Below are positions 8,896 through 16,187 of a stretch of 64,000 nucleotides of DNA, piece after piece. Below the pieces are notes generated by a model. The model was not told where the DNA came from and ran no database searches. It saw only the letters and a program-made list of their open reading frames with translations. The stretch is from Sphingomicrobium clamense. Its GTDB lineage: Bacteria > Pseudomonadota > Alphaproteobacteria > Sphingomonadales > Sphingomonadaceae. Positions within the stretch are counted from its first letter, which is position 1, and the number at the start of each line of letters is the position of its first letter. Location of the stretch: contig NZ_JAHVAH010000001.1 in assembly GCF_019264355.1 (NCBI RefSeq), forward strand, positions 1,348,001 through 1,412,000, read 5' to 3'. The position numbers were made by a program, and so were the translations under genes.

Positions 8896-9921
8896 TTGGG
8901 ATATCGAATTGTCGTCGTCGGGGCCACCGGCAATGTCGGGCGCGAAATTCTCGCCATCCTCGACGAGCGTAAATTTCCTGCCGACGAGATCGCGGCAGTC
9001 GCCTCGTCGCGTTCGGCGGGCGAACGGATCACGATCGGAGAGAGCGACAAGGAGCTCAAGGTCCGCAACATCGAGCATTTCGACTGGGCGGGCTGGGACA
9101 TCGCGCTGTTCGCAGCGGGCTCCGAGGTATCGAAGAAATATGCGTCGGCCGCGGCCAAGGCGGGCTGTACCGTGATCGACAACAGCTCGCTGTTCCGCAT
9201 GGACCCGGACGTGCCGCTGATCGTGCCCGAGGTGAACCCGGAAGCGATCGACGGCTACAAGGCCAAGAACATCATCGCCAACCCCAACTGTTCGACCGCG
9301 CAGATGGTGGTGGCATTGAAGCCGCTTCACGACAATTCGAAGATCAAGCGCGTCGTCGTCGCGACCTATCAGGCGGTATCGGGCGCGGGAAAATCGGCGA
9401 TGGACGAGCTGTTCCAGCAAAGCCGCGACATCTTTGTCGGCGACCCCGCATCGCCCGAAATCTTTACTAAGCAGATTGCCTTCAACGTCATTCCGCACAT
9501 CGACAGCTTCCTCGAGGACGGGTCGACCAAGGAAGAGTGGAAGATGGTCGCCGAGACCAAGAAGATCCTCGACCCGAAGATCAAGGTCGCCGCGACCTGT
9601 GTGCGCGTGCCCGTGTTCGTGGGGCATAGCGAGGCGATCAATATCGAATTCGAGGACGAGATCACGGCCGAGGAAGCGCAGGACATTTTGCGCGAGAGCC
9701 CCGGCATCATGCTCGTCGACAAGCGCGAGGACGGAGGATACGTGACCCCGGTCGAATGTGTCGGCGACTATGCCACCTTCGTCAGCCGCGTGCGCGAAGA
9801 CTCGACCGTCGATAACGGCATCCAGCTGTGGTGCGTTTCGGACAATTTGCGCAAGGGCGCGGCACTGAACGCCGTGCAGATCGCCGAACTTCTCGGCCGC
9901 CGCCACCTGCAGAAAGCCTGA
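8896..9921 (+). CDS. asd: Aspartate-semialdehyde dehydrogenase
   Basis: Makes aspartate semialdehyde from aspartyl phosphate with NADPH, the branch point to lysine, diaminopimelate, threonine and methionine. The protein has 341 residues. GYRIVVVGATGNVGREIL is the NADP-binding N terminus, and NPNCSTAQM holds the catalytic Cys132. The start is a TTG, chosen for the AGGAG seven bases upstream and because the Rossmann motif then begins a few residues in, as in homologues. The stop TGA overlaps the next ATG as TGATG, so the downstream membrane gene is probably coupled. Confidence 0.94.
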   Translation: MGYRIVVVGATGNVGREILAILDERKFPADEIAAVASSRSAGERITIGESDKELKVRNIEHFDWAGWDIALFAAGSEVSKKYASAAAKAGCTVIDNSSLFRMDPDVPLIVPEVNPEAIDGYKAKNIIANPNCSTAQMVVALKPLHDNSKIKRVVVATYQAVSGAGKSAMDELFQQSRDIFVGDPASPEIFTKQIAFNVIPHIDSFLEDGSTKEEWKMVAETKKILDPKIKVAATCVRVPVFVGHSEAINIEFEDEITAEEAQDILRESPGIMLVDKREDGGYVTPVECVGDYATFVSRVREDSTVDNGIQLWCVSDNLRKGAALNAVQIAELLGRRHLQKA

Positions 9922-10259
9922 TGGCCACCGAACGCTACGAGGCGCCGCACCGGACGGTTGAGGCTGCGGACGCGGCGGTGAAAACCATCGCGGCGGTGCA
10001 GTTCGCTCGCTGGCTCAAGCGCTGGGCGATCTGGCTGCCGGTCCTTATCCTCTTTTCCTATCTCGATCCCGTGCTCAGCCCGCTCAAGTGGGTCGCGCTG
10101 GTGCTGGCGGGGCTGGGCCTCTTGCCGATCCTGTTTTTCCGTTTCTTCCTGGGTCGAAAGACGCGGCAGGCGAAAGCGAACATCATCGATGCGGAGGCGA
10201 CGATCCATGCCTACGAGGACGAAATCGAGCTGAAGTCGATCCCCAAGGATCCCGAATGA
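9921..10259 (+). CDS. Small predicted membrane protein
   Basis: A 112-residue protein I do not recognise. Residues about 36-57 and 58-76 are two hydrophobic segments (WAIWLPVLILFSYL and VALVLAGLGLLPILFF) separated by a short PVLSPLKW turn, so it should be an inner-membrane hairpin. The C-terminal third is charged and probably cytoplasmic. It overlaps asd by one base at the 5' end (TGATG) and the hydrolase at 10256 by four bases (ATGA), so all three are probably translated from one message. Confidence 0.8.
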   Translation: MATERYEAPHRTVEAADAAVKTIAAVQFARWLKRWAIWLPVLILFSYLDPVLSPLKWVALVLAGLGLLPILFFRFFLGRKTRQAKANIIDAEATIHAYEDEIELKSIPKDPE

Positions 10260-11020
10260 GCGAGATCGAGAGCCATTTCTGGACAGCCTCGGACGGGGTG
10301 GAACTGCATTATCATGCGATGGGCGAGGAGGGCGCGCCAACCGTCGTCCTGATCCATGGCCTGTTCTCCGACAGCCTCGTCAACTGGATCAAGTATGGCC
10401 ATGCGGCCAAGGTCGCGGCGCAGGGATATCGCGTCGTCATGCCCGACCTTCGCGTGCACGGGCAGAGCGAGAAGAGCCACGATCCGGCGCACTATCCGCA
10501 CGGCGTGCTCGGGCGCGACCTCGAAGAGCTTGTGGCCTATCTGAAGCTCGATTATTACGATCTTGGCGGCTTTTCGCTCGGCGCGCGCACGACGGTGCAG
10601 GCGGTGGGCGAGGGGCTTCGTCCCGGGCGCGCCATGCTGATGGGAATGGGGTTGCAGGGCCTGACCGGATGGGATGCGCGCCAATCCTTCTTCATCGATG
10701 TCATCGACCGGTTCGACGAGATCAAGCGCGGCGACCCGGCCTTCATGGCCGCGAGCTTCATGAAGACGATGAAGATCGACCGGGCGGCGGCGCGCCTGCT
10801 GCTTCCCAGTTTCACCGATGCCAAGACCCAATGGCTCGATGCCTTCACCATGCCGACAGCGGTCATTTGCGGCACCGAGGATCGCGACAATGGCGATCCG
10901 CATGCGCTGGTCGAGGCCTTGCCCGACGGCGAACTGGTCGAGGTACCGGGTACGCACATGTCCTCGGTCGCGAAGCCGGAATTGGGAGAGGCCATCGCGG
11001 CCTGGCTGGGCAGGGCTTGA
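10256..11020 (+). CDS. Alpha/beta hydrolase
   Basis: A 254-residue hydrolase without a signal peptide. HGLFSDS (34-40) forms the oxyanion region, GFSLGA carries the likely nucleophile Ser107, GTEDRD near residue 205 supplies the acid, and GTHMSS near residue 236 the base. This Ser-Asp-His layout fits an esterase or lipase-like enzyme; substrate unknown. Its ATG overlaps the stop of the small membrane gene upstream (ATGA). The next gene starts 61 bases downstream. Confidence 0.86.
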   Translation: MSEIESHFWTASDGVELHYHAMGEEGAPTVVLIHGLFSDSLVNWIKYGHAAKVAAQGYRVVMPDLRVHGQSEKSHDPAHYPHGVLGRDLEELVAYLKLDYYDLGGFSLGARTTVQAVGEGLRPGRAMLMGMGLQGLTGWDARQSFFIDVIDRFDEIKRGDPAFMAASFMKTMKIDRAAARLLLPSFTDAKTQWLDAFTMPTAVICGTEDRDNGDPHALVEALPDGELVEVPGTHMSSVAKPELGEAIAAWLGRA

Positions 11021-11081
11021 TTTCGCTCTCGGAACGGAGGAGTGTCGCGCCCGACTTTCAGTTCGTCACGAGAGGACCCCC

Positions 11082-12965
11082 ATGAAAAAGCTTCTTTGCG
11101 CCGCCTCGCTCTCCGCGATTGCACTTTCCGGCTGCACTACAACCGAAACTCCGGCACCGGCCGCCTCACCTGCGGGGCAAGTCTCTGAGATCCCAGCCGG
11201 CGACGAACTTCCTTATCCGATGACGCCCGCGGGGGCGAAGGCGTTTGTCGAAGCCGCCGAGGCCGACCTGTTCGAACTGCTCGACATTGCAGGGCGCGCG
11301 GCGTGGATCAATTCGACCTACATCAACGACGACAGCGACCGGCTGAACGCCTATTTCGGCACGATCCTGACCGAAAAGGGCGTCGATTACGCCTCGACCG
11401 CCGCCAAGTACGCAACGATCGACGGGCTCGATTACGACACGCAGCGCAAGCTCAACATCATGCGTGGTAGCCTGGTGCTCGCCGCCCCGAGCCGCGATGG
11501 CGCTGCCGCCGAGCTCAACGAAATTTCGACCAAGCTCAATTCGATGTACGGCAAGGGCCAGGCCGAGCTGAACGGCGAGATGATCCCCGGCGTCGACGCC
11601 GAGGCAATGATGGGCACGTCGCGCGACCCCGAAGAGCTCAAGCAGCTGTGGCAAAGCTGGCACGAGAATGTCGGGCGTCCGATGAAGGACGACTATACCC
11701 GCATGGTCGCCATCGCCAACGAAGGCGCGCAGGAACTCGGCTATGCCGATACCGGCACGATGTGGCGCAGCCAGTATGACATGAGCCCCGAAGAATTCTC
11801 GGCCATGTACGACCGGCTGTGGGCCGAGACCAAGCCGCTCTATGACGAGCTGCACTGCTACGTTCGCGGCGAGCTCAACGACTATTATGGCGACGACGTG
11901 CAGCCCGACACGGGCCCGATCCGCGCCGACCTGCTCGGCAATATGTGGGCGCAGGAGTGGGGCTCGATCTACGACATCGTCGCGCCCGAGGGGGCAGGCG
12001 ACGTCGGCTATGACATCACGGAGTTGCTGGCCGAGAACGACGTCGACGAAGTCGAGATGGTGCGCATCGCCGAACGCTTTTTCACCTCGCTCGGCCTCGA
12101 CCCGCTGCCCGACAGTTTCTGGGAGAAGAGCCAGTTCGTGAAGCCGCGCGACCGTGAGGTCGTGTGTCACGCAAGCGCCTGGGACGTCGACAATGTCGAG
12201 GATCTGCGCATCAAGATGTGCATCAAGCGCAATGCCAACGACTTCGTGACGATCCATCACGAACTCGGGCACAATTACTACCAGCGCGCCTACAACCAGC
12301 AGCCCTATCTTTACCTCAACGGCGCCAATGACGGCTTCCACGAAGCCATCGGCGACACGATCGCGCTGTCGGTGACGCCCGAATATCTGGTGCAGATCGG
12401 CATGCTCGACGAGAGCCAGGTGCCGAGCGCGGACAAAGATATCGGTATCCTGCTGCGCCAGGCGATGGACAGCATCGCTTTCCTTCCGTTCGGCCTGCTG
12501 GTCGACAAATGGCGCTGGGGCGTGTTCGACGGTTCGGTCACGCCCGACGGCTACAACGACTATTGGGTCGGCCTGAAGTATGAATATCAGGGCATTACGC
12601 CGCCGGTGCAACGTGACAGCCTCGTCGATTTCGATCCGGGCGCCAAATATCACATCCCGGGCAACACGCCCTATGCGCGCTATTTCCTCGCGCGGATCCT
12701 GCAGTTCCAGTTCTACGAAGCCGCATGCGAAATGTCGGGCTGGGAAGGCCCGCTCCATCGCTGCAGCTTCTACGGCAATAAGGAAGTCGGCACGCGCCTC
12801 AATGCGATGCTCGAGATGGGGGCGTCGCGCCCGTGGCCCGACGCGCTCGAAGCCTTCACCGGCACGCGCGAAATGACCGCGCGCCCGATGACCGAATATT
12901 TCGCTCCGCTGCAGGCGTGGTTGAAGGAGCAGAACGCAGGCAAAAACTGCGGGTGGAACGCGTAG
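11082..12965 (+). CDS. Lipoprotein M2-family zinc peptidyl-dipeptidase (ACE-like)
   Basis: A 627-residue exported metallopeptidase related to angiotensin-converting enzyme. The N terminus has a lipoprotein signal with the lipobox LSGC (Cys18), so it should be membrane-anchored and periplasmic, followed by a Thr/Pro/Ala-rich linker. The zinc site is HEXXH as HELGH (residues 393-397) with the third ligand Glu421 in GFHEAIGD; the 24-residue spacing from the second His to this Glu equals that of ACE. The family removes dipeptides from C termini. The start ATG follows GAGAGGA. A strong terminator follows. Confidence 0.93.
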   Translation: MKKLLCAASLSAIALSGCTTTETPAPAASPAGQVSEIPAGDELPYPMTPAGAKAFVEAAEADLFELLDIAGRAAWINSTYINDDSDRLNAYFGTILTEKGVDYASTAAKYATIDGLDYDTQRKLNIMRGSLVLAAPSRDGAAAELNEISTKLNSMYGKGQAELNGEMIPGVDAEAMMGTSRDPEELKQLWQSWHENVGRPMKDDYTRMVAIANEGAQELGYADTGTMWRSQYDMSPEEFSAMYDRLWAETKPLYDELHCYVRGELNDYYGDDVQPDTGPIRADLLGNMWAQEWGSIYDIVAPEGAGDVGYDITELLAENDVDEVEMVRIAERFFTSLGLDPLPDSFWEKSQFVKPRDREVVCHASAWDVDNVEDLRIKMCIKRNANDFVTIHHELGHNYYQRAYNQQPYLYLNGANDGFHEAIGDTIALSVTPEYLVQIGMLDESQVPSADKDIGILLRQAMDSIAFLPFGLLVDKWRWGVFDGSVTPDGYNDYWVGLKYEYQGITPPVQRDSLVDFDPGAKYHIPGNTPYARYFLARILQFQFYEAACEMSGWEGPLHRCSFYGNKEVGTRLNAMLEMGASRPWPDALEAFTGTREMTARPMTEYFAPLQAWLKEQNAGKNCGWNA

Positions 12966-12987
12966 GCAAACGGCGAATGCGCAAAAG

Positions 12988-13028
12988 GAAGGGCCGCCGG
13001 AGATTGTCTCCGGCGGCCCTTCGCTTTT
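12988..13028. terminator. Strong, possibly bidirectional terminator
   Basis: A perfect 15-base inverted repeat (AAGGGCCGCCGGAGA and its complement) with a TTG loop. A T-rich stretch follows on the plus strand and an A-rich one precedes it. It lies between the convergent M2 peptidase and the small membrane gene at 13045 and can end both transcripts. Confidence 0.9.
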
Positions 13029-13044
13029 TCAGTCGTGGTCTCGC

Positions 13045-13374
13045 TTAGTAAGCGACCGAACCGACCTTGGTATCGGTTTTGATGTCTTCGCTCAGCCCGT
13101 CCTTGCGGGGCTGCTGCGCCATCTCGACGGCATCGTTGTTCATTTCGCTGACTTCCTGCTCGACCGCTTCGCGCTGCTGGCGATTGCGGTTCCAGAGGAA
13201 GGCACCTGCGCCCGCGGCAGCGGCGGCAACGCCCGTGGCGATGGCGGCGCTGGTCTTGGGGTTGTCGCGAATGGTGCGATAGGTCGTGCCGGCGAAATCG
13301 TCACGCTGGGCAAGGCTCTGCTTGATACGCGTGGTTTTCGACGTTTCGGCAGTGGTGTCGGTCGTCTTCGTCAT
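13045..13374 (-). CDS. Small single-pass membrane protein, Thr-rich N terminus
   Basis: A 109-residue protein of unknown role. The first 25 residues are Thr/Lys-rich and hydrophilic, residues about 43-61 form one Ala/Gly-rich transmembrane segment (AAIATGVAAAAAGAGAFLW), and a basic RNRQQR follows, then an acidic tail. The layout resembles small membrane-anchored stress or YqjD/DUF883-like proteins, without a clear family match. An AGGGAG ribosome site sits seven bases before the ATG. It lies downstream of the peroxiredoxin gene, separated by an inverted repeat. Confidence 0.75.
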   Translation of the reverse strand: MTKTTDTTAETSKTTRIKQSLAQRDDFAGTTYRTIRDNPKTSAAIATGVAAAAAGAGAFLWNRNRQQREAVEQEVSEMNNDAVEMAQQPRKDGLSEDIKTDTKVGSVAY

Positions 13375-13425
13375 GTCGTGTCTCCCTCTGGAATGATGAA
13401 TTCACGGCACCAACGAATGGAGGCA

Positions 13426-13466
13426 CGAAACGACCCTCGGCTCGTCGCAGATCGAGGGTCGTTTCG
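13426..13466 (-). terminator. Perfect 14-base inverted repeat after the peroxiredoxin gene
   Basis: CGAAACGACCCTCG and its exact complement are separated by 13 bases. It begins eight bases after the peroxiredoxin stop on the minus strand, so it may end that transcript. The T run after the stem is weak (GTTTCG lies in the stem itself), so attenuation or a protein-binding site is also possible. Confidence 0.6.
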
Positions 13467-13473
13467 GCGCTGG

Positions 13474-13953
13474 CTAAAGCTGTTCGAGCAGTGTTTCCGC
13501 GCCTGACACCGAATAGTCGCCAGGCTCCTCGACGTTCAGCTGGGTGATTTCGCCATCCTTGACGATCATCGAGTAGCGCTGCGAGCGCTTGCCCATCCCG
13601 AAACCGCTGGCGTCCATGGTGAGGCCGAGCGCTTCGGCGAAATCGCCATTGCCGTCGGCGAGGACGGTGATGTCGCCCGACCCCTGGTCGCGGTTCCAAT
13701 GGCCCATTACGAACGCGTCGTTGACCGAAGTCACGGCGATTTCATCGACGCCCTTGGCCTTCAGCTCGTCGGCTTTCTCGACATAGCTGGGGAGGTGCTT
13801 GACCGAACAGGTCGGGGTGTAGGCGCCGGGCACGGCGAACAGTGCGACGGTCTTGCCCTCGAAGAAGCTGCCGCTGCTCACGGGCACGGGACCTTCGGGG
13901 GTGGCAAGCATCAATTTCACGTCTGGGATCTTGTCGCCAACGGATACGGGCAT
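13474..13953 (-). CDS. Peroxiredoxin, Prx5/AhpE-like redoxin
   Basis: Reduces hydrogen peroxide and organic peroxides. It has 159 residues, with the peroxidatic Cys49 in VPGAYTPTCS, which fits the PxxxTxxC motif of the Prx5 group. No second Cys is present, so recycling must use an external thiol such as glutathione/glutaredoxin or thioredoxin. The closing part has FGMGKRSQRYSMIVKDG, typical of this group. An AAGGAG ribosome site lies nine bases before the ATG. It is divergent from yqgE. Confidence 0.93.
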   Translation of the reverse strand: MPVSVGDKIPDVKLMLATPEGPVPVSSGSFFEGKTVALFAVPGAYTPTCSVKHLPSYVEKADELKAKGVDEIAVTSVNDAFVMGHWNRDQGSGDITVLADGNGDFAEALGLTMDASGFGMGKRSQRYSMIVKDGEITQLNVEEPGDYSVSGAETLLEQL

Positions 13954-14049
13954 CGTCTTATTCTCCTTTTTCGGGGGAACGGTCCGCTGCCCCCTTCGTC
14001 ATGCCAACAGGCCTTGCGCCACATGGGTTCCGACTGCGACAAGGACAAG

Positions 14050-14610
14050 ATGGACCAACCGCCTTTCCTGACCGGCCAACTCCTGCTCGCCATGCCGGGC
14101 ATGAGCGACGCGCGCTTCGAACAGGCGGTGATCGTCATGGCCGCGCACGACGAGGAAGGCGCGATCGGAGTCGGGATCGGGCACGAGCGCGCGGGCGTGA
14201 CCCTGCGCGACCTCCTCAAACAGCTCGACATGGATCCAGGCGATGCTCCCGCTGCGCCCATCCACCATGGCGGCCCGGTCGAACCGGGCAGGGGCTTCGT
14301 CCTCCATTCGCTCGACTGGTCGGGGCAGGACACGGTCCAGATTGGCGGGCTGTGTGCGCTGACAGGCACGCAGGACGTGCTGCAGGCGATCGCCGAAGGG
14401 AAAGGCCCGTCGCAATTTGTCGTGTCGCTGGGCTATGCGGGTTGGGAGCAGGGCCAGCTTGAAGGCGAACTCACCCAGCATGGCTGGTTCACCGCACCCG
14501 CGAGCCCCGAGATCCTGTTCGATACGGGAAGCGAAGACCGCTGGGCCGCCGCGTTCAAATCGGTAGGCGTCGATCCGTCGCTGCTAGTCGGAGAAGGCGG
14601 CGAAGCCTGA
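14050..14610 (+). CDS. YqgE/AlgH family protein (UPF0301)
   Basis: A 186-residue protein of the YqgE/AlgH family, molecular function not established. Family features are FLTGQLLLAMPGMSDARFEQ at the N terminus, a VGIGHERAG segment, PIHHGGPV in the middle, and SLGYAGWEQGQLEGEL. ATG 14050 is chosen because AAGG lies five bases upstream; ATG 14023 in frame would add nine residues with two Asp-Lys pairs. It is divergent from the peroxiredoxin and precedes ahcY. Confidence 0.92.
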   Translation: MDQPPFLTGQLLLAMPGMSDARFEQAVIVMAAHDEEGAIGVGIGHERAGVTLRDLLKQLDMDPGDAPAAPIHHGGPVEPGRGFVLHSLDWSGQDTVQIGGLCALTGTQDVLQAIAEGKGPSQFVVSLGYAGWEQGQLEGELTQHGWFTAPASPEILFDTGSEDRWAAAFKSVGVDPSLLVGEGGEA

Positions 14611-14624
14611 GCTCCACATTGCAC

Positions 14625-14652
14625 CCGCTGCCGCCTTCGGTTAGGGCAGCGG
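14625..14652 (+). terminator. Hairpin between yqgE and ahcY
   Basis: CCGCTGCC pairs exactly with GGCAGCGG across a 12-base loop. No T run follows, so it may be a weak terminator for yqgE or structure in the ahcY leader. I cannot recognise the core of a SAH or SAM riboswitch in it. Confidence 0.4.
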
Positions 14653-14674
14653 CGAATTGATACATCCCCCCAAT

Positions 14675-14678
14675 GGAG
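14675..14678 (+). promoter_or_regulatory. Shine-Dalgarno site that favours the GTG start of ahcY
   Basis: GGAG lies six bases before GTG 14685. The alternative ATG 14673 has only a C run upstream and itself overlaps this site. Confidence 0.7.
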
Positions 14679-14684
14679 ACCCAA

Positions 14685-16070
14685 GTGGCTGACTATATCG
14701 TCAAGGACATCTCGCTCGCCGATTACGGGCGCACCGAAATCGACATCGCCGAAACCGAAATGCCGGGCCTGATGGCAACGCGCGAGGAATATGCCGCCTC
14801 GCAGCCGCTCAAGGGCGCGCGCATTACCGGCTCGCTGCACATGACGATCCAGACCGCCGTGCTGATCGAGACGCTCGTGGCGCTGGGCGCCGACGTTCGC
14901 TGGACGACCTGCAATATCTACTCGACGCAGGACCATGCCGCGGCCGCGATCGCCGCGCAGAACATCCCTGTCTTCGCCGTCAAGGGCGAGACGCTCGCCG
15001 AATATTGGGACTATGTCGGCCGCACCTTCGATTGGGGCGGCGAGACCTGCAACCTGATCCTCGACGATGGCGGCGATGCCACCATGTTCGCGCTTTGGGG
15101 CGCGCGGGTCGAGGCGGGCGAGAGCCTCCCCGAGCCGACCAACGAGGAGGAGCGCGAGTTCAACAAGGCGCTGACCGCCTTCCTCGAGAAGAAGCCCGGC
15201 TACCTCACCGAGACGGTCAAGAACATCAAGGGCGTCAGCGAAGAAACGACCACGGGCGTCAATCGCCTCTACCAGCTCGCCAAGAAGGGCCTGCTTCCCT
15301 TCCCGGCAATCAACGTCAACGACAGCGTCACCAAGTCGAAATTCGACAATAAATATGGCTGCAAGGAAAGCCTGGTCGACGGCATTCGCCGCGGCACCGA
15401 CGTGATGATGGCGGGCAAGGTTGCCTGCGTGGCGGGCTATGGCGATGTCGGCAAGGGTTCGGCGGCGTCGCTGGCCGGTGCCGGTGCGCGCGTCATCGTG
15501 ACCGAAATCGACCCGATCTGCGCGCTCCAGGCGGCGATGGACGGGTTCGAGGTCGTGACCATGGAAGAGGCTGCCCCGCGCGCCGATATCTTCGTCACCA
15601 CGACCGGCAACAAGGACGTGATCACCATCGACCATGTTCGCGAGATGAAGGACATGGCGATCGTCGGCAACATCGGCCACTTCGACAACGAGATCCAGGT
15701 CGAGGCACTCGAGAATTTCAAGTGGACCGAGGTCAAGCCGCAGGTCGACCTGATCGAGAAGCCCGACGGCAAGCGCATCATTCTTCTCTCGAAGGGGCGC
15801 CTGCTCAACCTCGGCAATGCGACGGGGCATCCGAGCTTCGTGATGTCGGCCAGCTTCACCAACCAGGTGCTGGCGCAGATCGAGCTGTGGAAGCGCGGCC
15901 ACGAATATGAGAACACCGTCCACGTGCTGCCCAAGCATCTCGACGAAAAGGTCGCCAAGCTGCACCTCGACAAGCTCAACGTTTCGCTCTCGAAGCTGTC
16001 GGACGAGCAGGCCGACTATATCGGCGTGCCGAGCGAGGGCCCCTTCAAGCCGGAACATTATCGCTACTAA
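14685..16070 (+). CDS. ahcY: Adenosylhomocysteinase
   Basis: Splits S-adenosylhomocysteine into adenosine and homocysteine and so relieves product inhibition of methyltransferases. With the GTG start the protein has 461 residues and begins (V/M)ADYIVKDIS, as in other alphaproteobacterial enzymes; ATG 14673 would add METQ. The NAD-binding motif is [11 protein letters not shown], and substrate residues are visible in [21 protein letters not shown] and NNKYG-like [10 protein letters not shown]. The C terminus is PFKPEHYRY, the standard ending. A terminator follows, then divL. Confidence 0.96.
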   Translation: MADYIVKDISLADYGRTEIDIAETEMPGLMATREEYAASQPLKGARITGSLHMTIQTAVLIETLVALGADVRWTTCNIYSTQDHAAAAIAAQNIPVFAVKGETLAEYWDYVGRTFDWGGETCNLILDDGGDATMFALWGARVEAGESLPEPTNEEEREFNKALTAFLEKKPGYLTETVKNIKGVSEETTTGVNRLYQLAKKGLLPFPAINVNDSVTKSKFDNKYGCKESLVDGIRRGTDVMMAGKVACVAGYGDVGKGSAASLAGAGARVIVTEIDPICALQAAMDGFEVVTMEEAAPRADIFVTTTGNKDVITIDHVREMKDMAIVGNIGHFDNEIQVEALENFKWTEVKPQVDLIEKPDGKRIILLSKGRLLNLGNATGHPSFVMSASFTNQVLAQIELWKRGHEYENTVHVLPKHLDEKVAKLHLDKLNVSLSKLSDEQADYIGVPSEGPFKPEHYRY

Positions 16071-16095
16071 CCCCCGTTCCGGCGGCAAAACATCG

Positions 16096-16127
16096 AGCGG
16101 GAGCGGGTCAAACCGCTTCCGCTTTTT
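16096..16127 (+). terminator. Rho-independent terminator after ahcY
   Basis: AGCGGGAGCGG pairs with CCGCTTCCGCT (one G-U pair) across a six-base loop and is followed by TTTTT. Confidence 0.88.
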
Positions 16128-16187
16128 GTTTGCGCATCCTATGACTTGCCGCGTGAGAGCGTGCGCGGACATTGAGGCGAGGGGGGC

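Noticed and set aside
11166..12758. Open frame of 530 codons opposite the M2 peptidase
   Set aside because: Antisense to a gene with a complete HEXXH-Glu zinc site; no ribosome site or motif.
14611..14684. SAH or SAM riboswitch before ahcY
   Set aside because: There is a stable hairpin, but I cannot find a conserved riboswitch core. A covariance search would be needed.
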